A DNA stretch of 64,000 nucleotides. Source: Balneolaceae bacterium. Its GTDB lineage: Bacteria; Bacteroidota; Rhodothermia; Balneolales; Balneolaceae. A program made the position numbers and the translations under genes. The stretch covers positions 1 to 64,000 of the forward strand of contig JAFIFB010000010.1 of NCBI GenBank assembly GCA_020832285.1, read 5' to 3'. Shown piece by piece: positions 1 through 8,932 of the stretch (positions are counted from its first letter, which is position 1; each line of letters opens with the position of its first letter). Below the pieces are notes generated by a model. The model made no database searches. It saw only the letters and a program-made list of their open reading frames with translations, and had not been told where the DNA came from.

Positions 1-140
1 GAAGGTGAGCCGGGAGGTCCAAGCGTGGCAGGAAGACCGAAACGCAAAGGATACAAGTGTGGACTGGAGATTTACCACAAAGGATGCCCGAATCAAACTA
101 AAGCGGTTATACCCGAAACTTTAGACTTGACATGACACTA
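1..140 (+). mobile_element. Right end of an IS630-type insertion element (partial)
   Basis: The window opens inside an insertion element. It contains the last codons of a transposase and then a terminal sequence at 121-140 that reads TAGTGTCATGTCAAGTCTAA on the minus strand, bounded by a TA dinucleotide as expected for the TA-targeting IS630/Tc1-mariner group. The left part of the element lies outside the window. The end abuts and truncates the amidohydrolase gene on the minus strand. The terminus is clearly related to the ends of the short repeats at 8774-8911 and 59859-59995. Confidence 0.72.
2..124 (+). CDS. IS630 family transposase, C-terminal fragment
   Basis: Reading from base 2, the plus strand encodes the last 40 residues of a protein ending in WRFTTKDARIKLKRLYPKL and a TAG stop at 122-124. 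The W-x-F-T-T-x-D-A-R-x-K-L-x-x-L-Y-P tail is characteristic of IS630-type DDE transposases. The catalytic DDE residues lie upstream, outside the window, so activity cannot be judged. The stop codon overlaps the terminal repeat, which is usual for these compact elements. Confidence 0.75.
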   Translation, partial: KVSREVQAWQEDRNAKDTSVDWRFTTKDARIKLKRLYPKL

Positions 141-918
141 GGTGACTCTGAACTGGCAGCAGATCTCCGGTTCCATTAACATGTAAAGTAATTCGTACTT
201 TTTCTTCTCGTGCAATTTCCCAATGCTTTGCGTTAATACCGGCTGCCAAAGCGAGACTTATAAGCGAATCATCTGAGGAAAAATAGGTATTCCGAAGGCG
301 TCGTAAATCTTCAGGATGCCGGTTAGCTGGTGTACTGTCTCCCGAACCGAACGCATACACTGCACGAATACCTGAGTCAACCAGGGCTTCTATCGCTGCA
401 TCGGTATGATCGGGTGAATTGCTGATGTGTGACCAGTCAAGGACCGTGGTGATGCCCGTATCTATCGCCCCGACTGAACTGATGAGATTCCCTGCGTACG
501 CATCTTCCGGCCTGAATACCGGACGGGCTTTTCCCTGCACAATCTGCATGTAATCACTCAGCCTCCCGTTTGGTAATATATTTCGAATTGAACCTTGCCA
601 CATGTGCCGGTGCGTATCTACAAAACCGGGCATGATAATCCGTCCCGAGGCATCCACCGTTTCGGCATCTGTTTTGATGGATGTGGCAATCTCTTTAATA
701 ATACCGTCTTCAATCAGAAGATCTGCCTGCCGGAAGTCACCAATCTCATCATCCATTGTAAGAATGGAACCTCCCTTCAAAAGCAATCGTCTGTTTTCCG
801 GAATAGGTTCATCCGGTTCTGAAGTGAAACCCGTCAAAAATGGCATCATCAATCCTGCACCGGTTCCTTTCAGAAATTCTTTTCTTGAAAACGGTTTGGG
901 TCGATTCAGAACTGTCAT
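121..918 (-). pseudogene. Amidohydrolase (chlorohydrolase/cytosine deaminase-like), truncated by IS630
   Basis: This 265-residue product is the N-terminal half of a metal-dependent amidohydrolase; family members are usually 430-480 residues. Residues 1-35 form a Tat-like leader (SRKEFLKGTGAG, with RK in place of RR), suggesting export. The composite metal-dependent hydrolase start (LLLKGGSILTMDD) and the metal-binding HxH (DTHRH, near residue 103) are present. The later His, His and Asp metal ligands are missing. The last codons and the TAA stop are supplied by the IS630 end at 121-140, so the natural 3' half was displaced or lost. The product is probably inactive. Confidence 0.8.
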
Positions 919-1019
919 TACTCAGATTTTTGATTTTTCGGTTGAATGCGTTCAGTTCAGTGAACAAAAATATTTCTGGAATATCTCTTAGTATTTATAA
1001 ATAATTGAGTTTCTCACAT

Positions 1020-2177
1020 TCACGCCTCTGACTGAAGGAATCGTAATATTTTCGGTACCAGCTGGTAAGGCAGGCGAGTCTGCGATGTCTGGCTGACTGA
1101 ACCGCAAAGATAAAAATCCAGCTCTGGACAATAGAACAGCCAGGAACCGGTGACACCAGTGTGCCCGATAATGGTTGGAACCGGGTTAAACGGTGTGAGC
1201 AGGCGTGGAATTTTAAAACGCATCATTCCCAGCCCATACTCAATCGGCCAGCTCGGAAGTCGCAGCGCAACGGCATCTGTAGGGAACCCGAATCTGTTCC
1301 ACTGTTGCTGCATCAGAACGGCGGTTTGAGGATCATCAAAAATACGGCCGCGGATCAGCCCTTTCATAAATACCAAAAGTTCATCGGCCGTGCTATAGAG
1401 ATCACGAAAGGATTGCAAAAGAAGTCTTTTCGTGAACACCTGATGATCTACCCAAAAATCGGCAGGCATTTCCAACAGGTCTGAAGGCTGATGTCCCGGA
1501 TGGAACGTATCGATCAGGCCAATTTTCTGGTAAACAAGTTCTTCAAATGCCCTGTAAATCGGTTTCTCTGTTACTTCTTCAATAATGGCGATCAGAAGCT
1601 GGAAGTTGGTGTCTGAATAGCGAATCTTCGGGCGTTTCTTATTAAAAGGCTGCGGAGCAAAATGAGGTGTAAGATGATCACGAACATACTCTGCGGCATC
1701 TTTAATGGTAATATGCCACTCTTCAATTCGGTCGATGGTTTCCAGCAGGCTCTTCTCTTTTTTGGGGCGATCTTCAAGCCAGTCGGGCAAACCGGATGTA
1801 TGGCTCAAGAGATGGCGAATGGTGATCTTATCCGAGTAATCACGCCCCTTATAATGGTGCAGACCTTTGGTGATGGCTTCCGGTAATATTTTTGTGATGG
1901 GATCGGCCAGATCAACTTTTTCCTGTTCATAAAGCCTGAGAATGGCCGCAGCGATGAATAGTTTGGTTACACTTGCGATAAAAAATGGAGTATGACCCTG
2001 TATCGGCACTCCGCTCTCGCGTGCCTCACCTTTGGCGCCGATCCACTTGAAATGCCGGTCACCGCTCTCCAATCCGATTATAGCGTGTTTGATCCCATCT
2101 CTTGAAACCAGCTCAGTGAGCCATTCATTAAGTTTATTATGAACTTTTTCAGGATGATTGATTTGGAAATTTTGCAT
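1020..2177 (-). CDS. Serine hydrolase, beta-lactamase class C / DD-peptidase-like
   Basis: This 385-residue protein belongs to the beta-lactamase class C/penicillin-binding family (Pfam Beta-lactamase). The nucleophile motif SxxK is S69-V-T-K72 in an FFIASVTK context, the YxN motif appears as YSDTN near residue 188, and a KTG-like HTG occurs in GHTGVTGSW near the C-terminus. No signal peptide is visible, so it may be cytoplasmic. Such proteins are usually esterases, peptidases or D-aminopeptidases rather than true beta-lactamases, and the substrate cannot be predicted. It is monocistronic, with about 100 bases to the truncated amidohydrolase. Confidence 0.85.
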   Translation of the reverse strand: MQNFQINHPEKVHNKLNEWLTELVSRDGIKHAIIGLESGDRHFKWIGAKGEARESGVPIQGHTPFFIASVTKLFIAAAILRLYEQEKVDLADPITKILPEAITKGLHHYKGRDYSDKITIRHLLSHTSGLPDWLEDRPKKEKSLLETIDRIEEWHITIKDAAEYVRDHLTPHFAPQPFNKKRPKIRYSDTNFQLLIAIIEEVTEKPIYRAFEELVYQKIGLIDTFHPGHQPSDLLEMPADFWVDHQVFTKRLLLQSFRDLYSTADELLVFMKGLIRGRIFDDPQTAVLMQQQWNRFGFPTDAVALRLPSWPIEYGLGMMRFKIPRLLTPFNPVPTIIGHTGVTGSWLFYCPELDFYLCGSVSQTSQTRLPYQLVPKILRFLQSEA

Positions 2178-2282
2178 ATTAGTCTTGATGATTATTACTT
2201 AGATTTAGTGAAGGACGCCTTTTCAAATATCAAACAAATCATAACAGTGATAAAATCTGTTTGCTGTTGTTTGTCAGATGTT

Positions 2283-2523
2283 TAGCCCGGATATCCTCAC
2301 CAAGGCCCTACTACGCTAAAGCTTCGCAGCTTTATGCGAAGGAGAGCCATTTTAGATTCTGCCATGGACATGCCTTTGGCAAAAGCAGCTGATGGGAAAA
2401 TCTCGCTGAAAAATAGTTCCGACCTGTCGGGATCATTCGATGATCCCAAAATTGGATCATAAAGTTTGATATATCTATAATTTACACTTCATTTTGCATA
2501 TTTACTGTGAGATCTCCGGGTTA
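2283..2523. repeat. Miniature inverted-repeat element, family 2, copy A
   Basis: The ends are imperfect inverted repeats: TAGCCCGGATATCCTCAC at 2283-2300 and, read from the other strand, TAACCCGGAGATCTCAC at 2507-2523. The roughly 240-base interior has no convincing reading frame. Its right end (ACTTCATT...TATTTACTGTGAGATCTCCG) is very similar to the right end of the element at 57609-57710, and its left end to those at 21568 and 30480. It fills most of the 430-base gap between the divergent genes at 2177 and 2609. Confidence 0.65.
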
Positions 2524-2553
2524 GCTTTATTTATCAAAATTCGCACAATTATT

Positions 2554-2561
2554 TATCTTTG
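2554..2561 (+). promoter_or_regulatory. Possible Bacteroidota-type -7 promoter element
   Basis: The sequence TATCTTTG matches the TAnnTTTG -7 consensus used by the primary sigma factor of Bacteroidota. It lies about 48 bases before the ATG at 2609 and just outside the right end of the mobile repeat at 2283-2523. No good TTTG -33 box at the usual 19-base spacing is seen, so this is a weak call. Confidence 0.3.
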
Positions 2562-2608
2562 CAAAGAACATCAGCTTGAATTAATTAGAAAAGTTACCCA
2601 CTGTGTCC

Positions 2609-3742
2609 ATGAAAATCAGAATATACCGACCCTTACTGTTTCTAACCTCACTGTTTTTTGCTTTATCTTTGGCACTTATTTCCTGTTCTGAAACAGAATC
2701 CTCTGAACAGACCTATTCAGAATTGGCTGCCCTGCCTTTCATCAAAGGCGTTTACGGAAATCCAGGCACACTGCTTGAAGCCGGTTACAATTTTGATGAG
2801 CTTGGTTTAAATGCGATTTTTGTGAGAAGTGTACAATTAGATGAACATGTTTACGAAACCGCAAGAGCTCAGCAGGTGAGGGTTTTTGTAGAATTTCCAA
2901 CACTGCGTGGAAATGGTTATGTGGATGACCATCCCGAAGCCTGGCCGATTGAAGAGACCGGCGAAAAATCTCCCCCGGCCGACTGGTTCATGGGAGTCTG
3001 CCCGACCGATCCCGATTTTATAGAGTATCGCCGGAAACAGCTTCGCGATATCCTGGAAACCTACAATCCTGACGGAATTTTCCTGGACTATACACACTGG
3101 CACGCCCAGTTCGAAACCAACGAACCCATTCTTCCGGAAACCTGTTTTTGCGAGCGGTGTATGACCAGATTTTCGGATGAGACCGGAACGGAACTTCCAG
3201 ATGGTGATCTTCCCGAAATTGCCGGATGGATTCTGGAACAAGCCGACCCGCAATGGCGAGACTGGCGAAATGATGTACTGAATAACTGGATGATCGACAT
3301 GAAGACAATTGTAAGGGAAAAACAACCCGAAGCGTTGGTGGGCATTTTTTACGCTTCCTGGTTCCCCGATGAACACGATGGCGCACTCTACCGAACTCTC
3401 GGCATCGATGTGGAAGCGTATGCAGAAATTGCCGATGTGATGGCTCCGATGCTCTTTCACAAAATGAAAGAACACGATCCGGAATGGCTCAGCGAATATA
3501 CTTCCTGGCTTGGCGATCTGATCGAAACGTCCGTGGAAGATAAACCCCTTGTCTGGCCTATTGTTCAGGCTCACGACAATCCTGTTGAAGTCACCCCGGA
3601 AGAGTTCCGGCAGGTAATGCTCGAAGGCTCAAAACCACCCGTTAGCGGCATCATGATGTTCTCCGATCAGGCCCTGCTCGACAATCCTGAGAAAATGGAA
3701 GTAATGAAACAGCTCTATTTTGAGGAGATCGGGCAAGAATGA
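2609..3742 (+). CDS. Putative lipoprotein, TIM-barrel glycoside-hydrolase-like protein
   Basis: The protein starts with a lipoprotein signal (MKIRIYRPLLFLTSLFFALS ending in LISC, Cys as lipid attachment site) and is about 377 residues long. The ATG at 2609 is preferred over an in-frame GTG at 2603. The body looks like a hypothetical glycoside-hydrolase-like TIM barrel: PDGIFLDYTHW in the middle is a typical strand-end motif with an Asp, followed by a CFCERCMTRF cysteine cluster seen in GHL-type glycosyl-hydrolase-like families. Substrate unknown; an outer-surface sugar-related role is inference. It converges with the epimerase-like gene, leaving only 3 bases between the stops. Confidence 0.7.
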   Translation: MKIRIYRPLLFLTSLFFALSLALISCSETESSEQTYSELAALPFIKGVYGNPGTLLEAGYNFDELGLNAIFVRSVQLDEHVYETARAQQVRVFVEFPTLRGNGYVDDHPEAWPIEETGEKSPPADWFMGVCPTDPDFIEYRRKQLRDILETYNPDGIFLDYTHWHAQFETNEPILPETCFCERCMTRFSDETGTELPDGDLPEIAGWILEQADPQWRDWRNDVLNNWMIDMKTIVREKQPEALVGIFYASWFPDEHDGALYRTLGIDVEAYAEIADVMAPMLFHKMKEHDPEWLSEYTSWLGDLIETSVEDKPLVWPIVQAHDNPVEVTPEEFRQVMLEGSKPPVSGIMMFSDQALLDNPEKMEVMKQLYFEEIGQE

Positions 3743-3745
3743 GGA

Positions 3746-4765
3746 TTAATCCTCATCCTCTGCCATAACTGACTGCAAGCCTGCAATAAGATTTTCCATA
3801 TATTCTCTGGCATTTCGTGCATAACGATCCACCTGTTCTGGATTTTCGGGCTGACCACTGAAAACCGGGTAAATATTTTCATACGCAAGAGTGATCGTCT
3901 TCCCTGTGAAAGCAACTGGTGCGAACAGACGATAGTGGTCGATTTCACCATATCCCGGTCCGCCTGTGGTTTTCTGCGGCCAAAGCCTGCCATCTTTCAT
4001 ACAAAAAGCACGAATAAGGTCTGCACAGGTTTGAATATCGGGAATGGGGTCCACTTCAAGATACCAGAACACATTTCCGGCGTCATAACTCATCCAGACA
4101 TTGGGGTGGTCCACCTCCTGAATGATTCTCGCCAGCGCTTCACCGGTTCCGGTCGTTTCACCACCGTGCTGCTTCATCACCAGCGTTACATTATGATCGG
4201 CCGCAATCGGACCAAGTTGTTTGAATTTTTCAATCCACACTTCAGGATCACCACCCTGGGTGTGACCGAATGAGAGAACATACTCAATCCCTGCCGCTTC
4301 TGCCTGTCTAATACGGTTTGTTAACACTTCAATAGCATTGTCATGATCGGGGTAAACGGTAGAAAACATTTTTACCGGCTCCAAACCGTGATCCCGGCAC
4401 CGCCGTCCAAGCTCGGCCGCTTTTTCGGGTGACGCGTCTTCTGGCATTACTGCGTGGTTTTCGCCGTCCTCTTCACGGTGCTGGGTGCCCCAGGCTATAT
4501 ATTCGTAACCTGCACTTTTAATTCCGGTCAGTGCCCGCTCAAGAGGAAAAAACCGGTAGGGCAGCGTCATGCAGGCATGCCTGAATGTGGTCGGGCTGTT
4601 GCTTCTCCTGAATGATTTCAAATCCGGCAGATTTTGTGATAAACTATTTGCCTTAACCGATCCTCCGGCAAACGCACCGGTTGCAAGAGCTCCTGCAGCA
4701 AACGTACTGTTTTTAATAAATGAACGCCGGTCGAGTTTTGATTTCTGATCTGAGCATGATTTCAT
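3746..4765 (-). CDS. Tat-exported sugar phosphate isomerase/epimerase-like protein
   Basis: This 339-residue protein has a clear twin-arginine leader (LDRRSFIKNSTFAAGALATG, residues 12-31), so it should be exported folded. The mature part matches the xylose isomerase-like TIM barrel family (AP_endonuc_2). Metal-ligand-type motifs are visible, such as a GHTQGG stretch, KQHGGET and YDAGNVFW, consistent with a divalent-metal centre. Exported members are common in Bacteroidota and Balneolota near carbohydrate genes, and the neighbouring convergent gene encodes a glycoside-hydrolase-like lipoprotein. Specific substrate unknown. Confidence 0.8.
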   Translation of the reverse strand: MKSCSDQKSKLDRRSFIKNSTFAAGALATGAFAGGSVKANSLSQNLPDLKSFRRSNSPTTFRHACMTLPYRFFPLERALTGIKSAGYEYIAWGTQHREEDGENHAVMPEDASPEKAAELGRRCRDHGLEPVKMFSTVYPDHDNAIEVLTNRIRQAEAAGIEYVLSFGHTQGGDPEVWIEKFKQLGPIAADHNVTLVMKQHGGETTGTGEALARIIQEVDHPNVWMSYDAGNVFWYLEVDPIPDIQTCADLIRAFCMKDGRLWPQKTTGGPGYGEIDHYRLFAPVAFTGKTITLAYENIYPVFSGQPENPEQVDRYARNAREYMENLIAGLQSVMAEDED

Positions 4766-4937
4766 AGATGTCTCCTTCCAGGGATATAGTAAAGTTATTA
4801 TTTTTCAAAATGTATATTGAAACGTCAAGAAAGGCAAATTTAAAACAAAATTAGGCTTACAAATCATTTCGTTTGATTGAAATGGCACTTTCACTTCTCA
4901 GACAATAACGCAAAGAAGAGAATCAACAAGATAAAAA

Positions 4938-5285
4938 TCAGTGTTTTTGAACGAGCTCAAGTAACTCTTCGGGAACGTCTATTTCCATTCGTAAAAGAGT
5001 GGAGGCGTGAGTTTTACCCTGAGCATCCAGCTTCAGAGAAACCGTTCCGCCGCCGCCGAGACTTTCATTTAGTATAAAATTCAATGCACCGATATTGGGC
5101 AGTTCATACCGCTCCACTTCTCCCTTGCAGATGTTTTTCATGTGCTCTTTCACCCTGATTTCGGTAAGCCTCTCCTTAAGGAACGGATAAATTTTCGGGT
5201 GCCGTGCAATGATTCCAACATTGCTTCCATTGCCCTTATCCCCGCTTCTACCGTGTGCAATTTCAATTAGTTTTACTCTGCGCAT
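4938..5285 (-). CDS. Stand-alone AtuA C-terminal-like domain protein
   Basis: This 115-residue protein resembles the small C-terminal domain of AtuA (acyclic terpene utilisation, DUF1446 family): it opens with LIEIAHGRSGDKGNGSNVGI, contains ELPNIGALNFILNESLGGGGT and ends after LRMEIDVPEEL. In many bacteria this domain is a separate small polypeptide beside its larger partner or acyl-CoA enzymes. Here neither is adjacent; the next upstream gene is a SIMPL protein 43 bases away. Function unknown. Confidence 0.7.
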   Translation of the reverse strand: MRRVKLIEIAHGRSGDKGNGSNVGIIARHPKIYPFLKERLTEIRVKEHMKNICKGEVERYELPNIGALNFILNESLGGGGTVSLKLDAQGKTHASTLLRMEIDVPEELLELVQKH

Positions 5286-5328
5286 AAATGAAAATTAATT
5301 TGAATAGATTTTTCAGCCAATAAAAAAG

Positions 5329-6048
5329 TTAATCCGCCAGATAATAAACAATTGTAGAAACAACCCTTACATTTTTGATGTGCGGATTGTTATTGTCGCG
5401 GTCTGAAATAGTAAACTGACCTTGCGATGCAGTTTTGATTTTACCCAGCCGGCTGTCGGAATCTTCAGCAAATTTTTCTGCAACTTTTCGCGCTTCCACA
5501 GTTGCCGCTTCGATCATTTCAGGCTTGATTTCGTTCAGCCGCGTAAAGATATACTCGGTGCGAAACTGGTAATCATCACCAGAAATAATAACTCCCTGTT
5601 TGCCCAGCTCGCTGATATTTCTCATCACGGCTCTTACTTCTTCCACATTATTAGAATAGACCGTTACTACCTGTGATGCAACATACCGAAATTGACTTTC
5701 ATTGTCACCTCCCCAACGCTGGGCCAAACGGTCGGTAACTATCGGCACAGCCACTGAAATTTCCTCATCGCTGATGCCATACTCCCTTAAAAATTCAATA
5801 ATTTTAGCAGCATTCTCTTCAAGCAGGCTGTAAATTCCCTCATGATTATTACTGGCTTGCGTAAATTGAATTGGCCAAATAACTACATCAGACAAATGCT
5901 CCTGCTCAGCAAGACCTCTCACAGTGACAGTCCTTTCAAAATCTTTGAATGTTTTTACAGCACTGTTCATAAAAAAACCCAAAATGAACAAGCCCATCAC
6001 AATAGAAACCCCGATAATGATGCGCCCCGTATCTTTTTTCTCTTTCAT
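5329..6048 (-). CDS. SIMPL (DUF541) domain membrane-anchored protein
   Basis: This 239-residue protein has an N-terminal membrane anchor (RIIIGVSIVMGLFILGFFM, residues 9-27) followed by a SIMPL/DUF541 domain: TVTVRGLAEQE, an alternation of strands and helices, and a DRDNNNPHIKNVRVVSTIVYYL end. SIMPL proteins are periplasmic or outer-membrane-associated and have been linked to oxidative-stress protection and signalling, but their chemistry is not established. It lies directly upstream of the AtuA-like gene on the same strand and may be cotranscribed with it. Confidence 0.85.
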   Translation of the reverse strand: MKEKKDTGRIIIGVSIVMGLFILGFFMNSAVKTFKDFERTVTVRGLAEQEHLSDVVIWPIQFTQASNNHEGIYSLLEENAAKIIEFLREYGISDEEISVAVPIVTDRLAQRWGGDNESQFRYVASQVVTVYSNNVEEVRAVMRNISELGKQGVIISGDDYQFRTEYIFTRLNEIKPEMIEAATVEARKVAEKFAEDSDSRLGKIKTASQGQFTISDRDNNNPHIKNVRVVSTIVYYLAD

Positions 6049-6225
6049 TTTCCTGAAACTTAAATTGTTCTAATTAGTTGAACCCGGTTTTGAAAATAAG
6101 TTTCATGCTTTGAGTTCTGCATTCAAAAAACGCAGAGCAAAACCACTTTCTTGTTAACTGGCCTCTCTTTATTTTCAGCAACAAACAGAGTAAAATCAGC
6201 TCATTATTTTTAAAGATCTGCGCAT

Positions 6226-7032
6226 TCAGTGAGCATATTCCAGCAATTCCCATAAATCACTCCAGGCTCTTTCACGGATTGAGTCAGCAAAATCCTCGAA
6301 TTCATCTACGTCCATTTCGGGGTGAACCTCTTCAATCACCTCACGGGTAATACCCATATCAATCTGATCAAGTGAGTTGTAGTAATCGGCTGTGATGAAA
6401 TTATAAGCAACGCTTGTACCGGTTGGAAATGTAAGCTGGTAAAAGTTCCATCCATCCATGCGATTATTATCCGTTTGATTTTGATGAAGTGGTTTGGCGA
6501 TATCGACCTCCAACTCCAAATATTCTTCAAGGCTTGCAGGTTCAGCCCTCATAAAATTTGTATTTTTGTAACGGCTGGGAGGGTCGGCAGTTTCATGGTA
6601 AACTCTGGCTTGTGTAGACCAGATTTCTGAATGAGCCGTATATTTTTTGGCGGGGTTCCGGTCCAGTAATTGCAATAAATCACCACTGTTTGGACGGGTG
6701 GTGGTTTGAAGGGAACTCAGATCGCCACTTATCCGGACCGACACAAAATTATATGTCTGATCGTGATTGCTGCTATAGTTTACCCGATATAATCTCCAGG
6801 CATCAATATTTCCATTATCCACGTACTGCTGTTCAATGGCTTGCCAGTCATCCACTTTCTCGAGAAAGGAAGAAATCTTATCGGCCTCAAGCTGAATATA
6901 GCTGACCTTTACCCAAGTTTCTCTGTCTGTTTGGGCGTACATGGCAGAAATCGGCAGCAGACAGAAGATAGCTCCAATCAAAAAATATCGCATCTTAGTC
7001 AGGTTTGTTGATGGTTTTATAGATGAAAACAT
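6226..7032 (-). CDS. Secreted protein of unknown function with an internal duplication
   Basis: The family is not recognised. A signal peptide starts at the second in-frame Met (position 6993, MRYFLIGAIFCLLPISAMYA), which is the more likely start; this gives about 255 residues. The mature protein contains two similar modules. The first has NIDAWRLYRVNY...YNFVSV and the second RMDGWNFYQLTF...YNFITA, suggesting two ferredoxin-like or dimeric alpha/beta-barrel repeats. The C-terminus ends with a helical, acidic segment. It is flanked by a SIMPL protein and an aldehyde dehydrogenase, neither of which suggests a role. Confidence 0.65.
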   Translation of the reverse strand: MFSSIKPSTNLTKMRYFLIGAIFCLLPISAMYAQTDRETWVKVSYIQLEADKISSFLEKVDDWQAIEQQYVDNGNIDAWRLYRVNYSSNHDQTYNFVSVRISGDLSSLQTTTRPNSGDLLQLLDRNPAKKYTAHSEIWSTQARVYHETADPPSRYKNTNFMRAEPASLEEYLELEVDIAKPLHQNQTDNNRMDGWNFYQLTFPTGTSVAYNFITADYYNSLDQIDMGITREVIEEVHPEMDVDEFEDFADSIRERAWSDLWELLEYAH

Positions 7033-7130
7033 TTTAATGGGAAACAGGCAAATTCTTTTTACTCATCCGTATTTAACAAATCACTTTTTAAAACTGGGTG
7101 AAATTGTCACCAGTCTGAATAGAGAAAATA

Positions 7131-8597
7131 TCAGTCGAACGGCCGGCCAACTCCCCCCATCTCAACATAAATGGTTTTGAGCTGAGTATAATCATCAATT
7201 GCAGCGCGCCCATTTTCCCGGCCCATGCCCGACATTTTCACACCGCCAAACGGAATTTCAACCGGATTTACATTATACGTATTTATCCAGCACATGCCCG
7301 CCTCAAGCTGATCAATTACCCGGTGTGCACGGTTCAGATCGTTCGTAAAAACTCCCGCTGACAATCCGTATGGAGTGTTGTTTGCCCGCTGTATAGCATC
7401 CTCTTCGTCTTCAAAAGGGAGAATGGTCATTACAGGGCCAAAAATTTCTTCCCGCACAATCCGGGCATCGTCTGATTCTGAGAAAAACGCAGCAGGTTCA
7501 ATAAAATAGCCGTTGTTAAGCGTGGAACCTTTACCAAAATCAGGAATGTTGCCGCCGAACAGAAGCTCCCCTTCCGACTTTCCAATGTCGATATAGTTGA
7601 GCACTTTTTGTTTGTGCTCACGGCTTATAAGTGCTCCGATCTGAGTCGCAGGATTTTTCGGATCACCGATCTTCAGACGGGTAGTCTCCTCTTTCAATTT
7701 ATCAAGAAAAGCATTTATGAGGCCTTTTTGAACATAAACACGTGTTCCATTCGAGCAAATTTCTCCCTGCGTGTAATAATTTCCGAGCATTGCGCCTTGA
7801 ACGGCTTCATTCAGGTCGGCATCATCAAAAATTAGAATGGGACTTTTGCCGCCAAGTTCCAAAGAGACTTTCTTCAGGTTGGATGCAGCCCCCTGCATCA
7901 CTTTTTGGCCGGTTCCTACCTCTCCGGTCAGCGACACTTTCCGGATTTTACTGTGGCTGACAAGCTGCCTGCCAACATCGGGCCCACCCTGAACCACATT
8001 AAATACTCCCTCGGGAAGTCCTGCCTCCATAAATATTTCGGCTAAATTCACAGCGTTTCTGGGGGTAAGTTCGGCGGGTTTAAAAATCATGGTGTTGCCG
8101 GCAGCGAGAGCAGGTGCGGCTTTCCAGCAAGCGATCTGCATAGGATAATTCCACGCCCCGATTCCCGCACAGACACCCAGAGGTTCTTTTTTGATGATAG
8201 CGTAACTTCTGCCGATCTGCACGTGGCTTCCCTCAATGGAGGCTGCAATACCGCCGAAATATTCGAGGGCATCCGCACCCGATATTATATCAACAGCATC
8301 AGCCTCGCGAATGGGTTTTCCGGTATCTTCAACTTCAATGGCAGCCAGTTCGCTGTTCCTTTCACGTAGAATCTCAGCCGTTTTCAGCAGTATTCTGCCG
8401 CGCTCCACCCCTTTCATGGCCGACCATTTTTTAAATGCTTCAGTAGCAGCCTCGACAGCCTGCTCCACATCCTCTTTTGATGCTGTGGTTACCTGCTGTT
8501 GAACAGTACCGTCACCCGGATAGATATTATCAAATCGCAGATCGGATCTGCCGGTACGTTTTTCGCCGTTTATAAACTGTGGTACATCAGAACTCAT
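7131..8597 (-). CDS. betB: Betaine-aldehyde dehydrogenase
   Basis: This 488-residue protein of the NAD(P)-dependent aldehyde dehydrogenase superfamily has the family's usual length. Visible motifs are the cofactor-binding GAWNYPMQIACWKAAPALA and FKPAELTP, the general-base segment LELGGKSP and the nucleophilic Cys in YTQGEICSNGTRV. The G-x-I/V-C-[ST]-N-G-T-R context is typical of betaine aldehyde dehydrogenases, which oxidise betaine aldehyde to the osmoprotectant glycine betaine. A related aldehyde dehydrogenase specificity cannot be excluded. Choline dehydrogenase (betA) is not nearby. Confidence 0.82.
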   Translation of the reverse strand: MSSDVPQFINGEKRTGRSDLRFDNIYPGDGTVQQQVTTASKEDVEQAVEAATEAFKKWSAMKGVERGRILLKTAEILRERNSELAAIEVEDTGKPIREADAVDIISGADALEYFGGIAASIEGSHVQIGRSYAIIKKEPLGVCAGIGAWNYPMQIACWKAAPALAAGNTMIFKPAELTPRNAVNLAEIFMEAGLPEGVFNVVQGGPDVGRQLVSHSKIRKVSLTGEVGTGQKVMQGAASNLKKVSLELGGKSPILIFDDADLNEAVQGAMLGNYYTQGEICSNGTRVYVQKGLINAFLDKLKEETTRLKIGDPKNPATQIGALISREHKQKVLNYIDIGKSEGELLFGGNIPDFGKGSTLNNGYFIEPAAFFSESDDARIVREEIFGPVMTILPFEDEEDAIQRANNTPYGLSAGVFTNDLNRAHRVIDQLEAGMCWINTYNVNPVEIPFGGVKMSGMGRENGRAAIDDYTQLKTIYVEMGGVGRPFD

Positions 8598-8773
8598 ACT
8601 GAGAGAGGATTTTTTTGATTAATTTTGCTGAAAGGTCCCGGTTTTTACCCTGATTCGCAAAGCCGGATGGAAAGAATTACCGAAAAAAACCTGTTAATTT
8701 AACACTGATACTATAAAAAAAGTTAAGATCAGGCTCAGCCAAAAAAGTACCTGTAAGAAAAGAAAACTACACT

Positions 8774-8911
8774 TAGAAACGTCTCAAAGATAAAACGAGG
8801 GAAAAGTCATCGGACCAGTTTTTCGGGAAATAAGCTAATAAAAAAAACGGGATGATTCCGCGTCGGCTTGCCTGAAGACACCCTCACACTTTTACTGATG
8901 ACGCGGCATTA
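8774..8911. repeat. Miniature inverted-repeat element, family 1 (IS630-related), degraded copy
   Basis: This 138-base element aligns end to end with the 137-base element at 59859-59995. The left end shares TCAAAGATAAAACG and then AAGTCAT and AGTTTTTC. The right end shares a CAC.CTTTTAC.G.TGAC.CG.CA.TA pattern. It is bounded by TA at both ends. It occupies most of the 335-base gap between betB and the acidic protein gene. No coding frame is present. Confidence 0.68.
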
Positions 8912-8932
8912 AAGTGTGCTACAGATTAAAAA

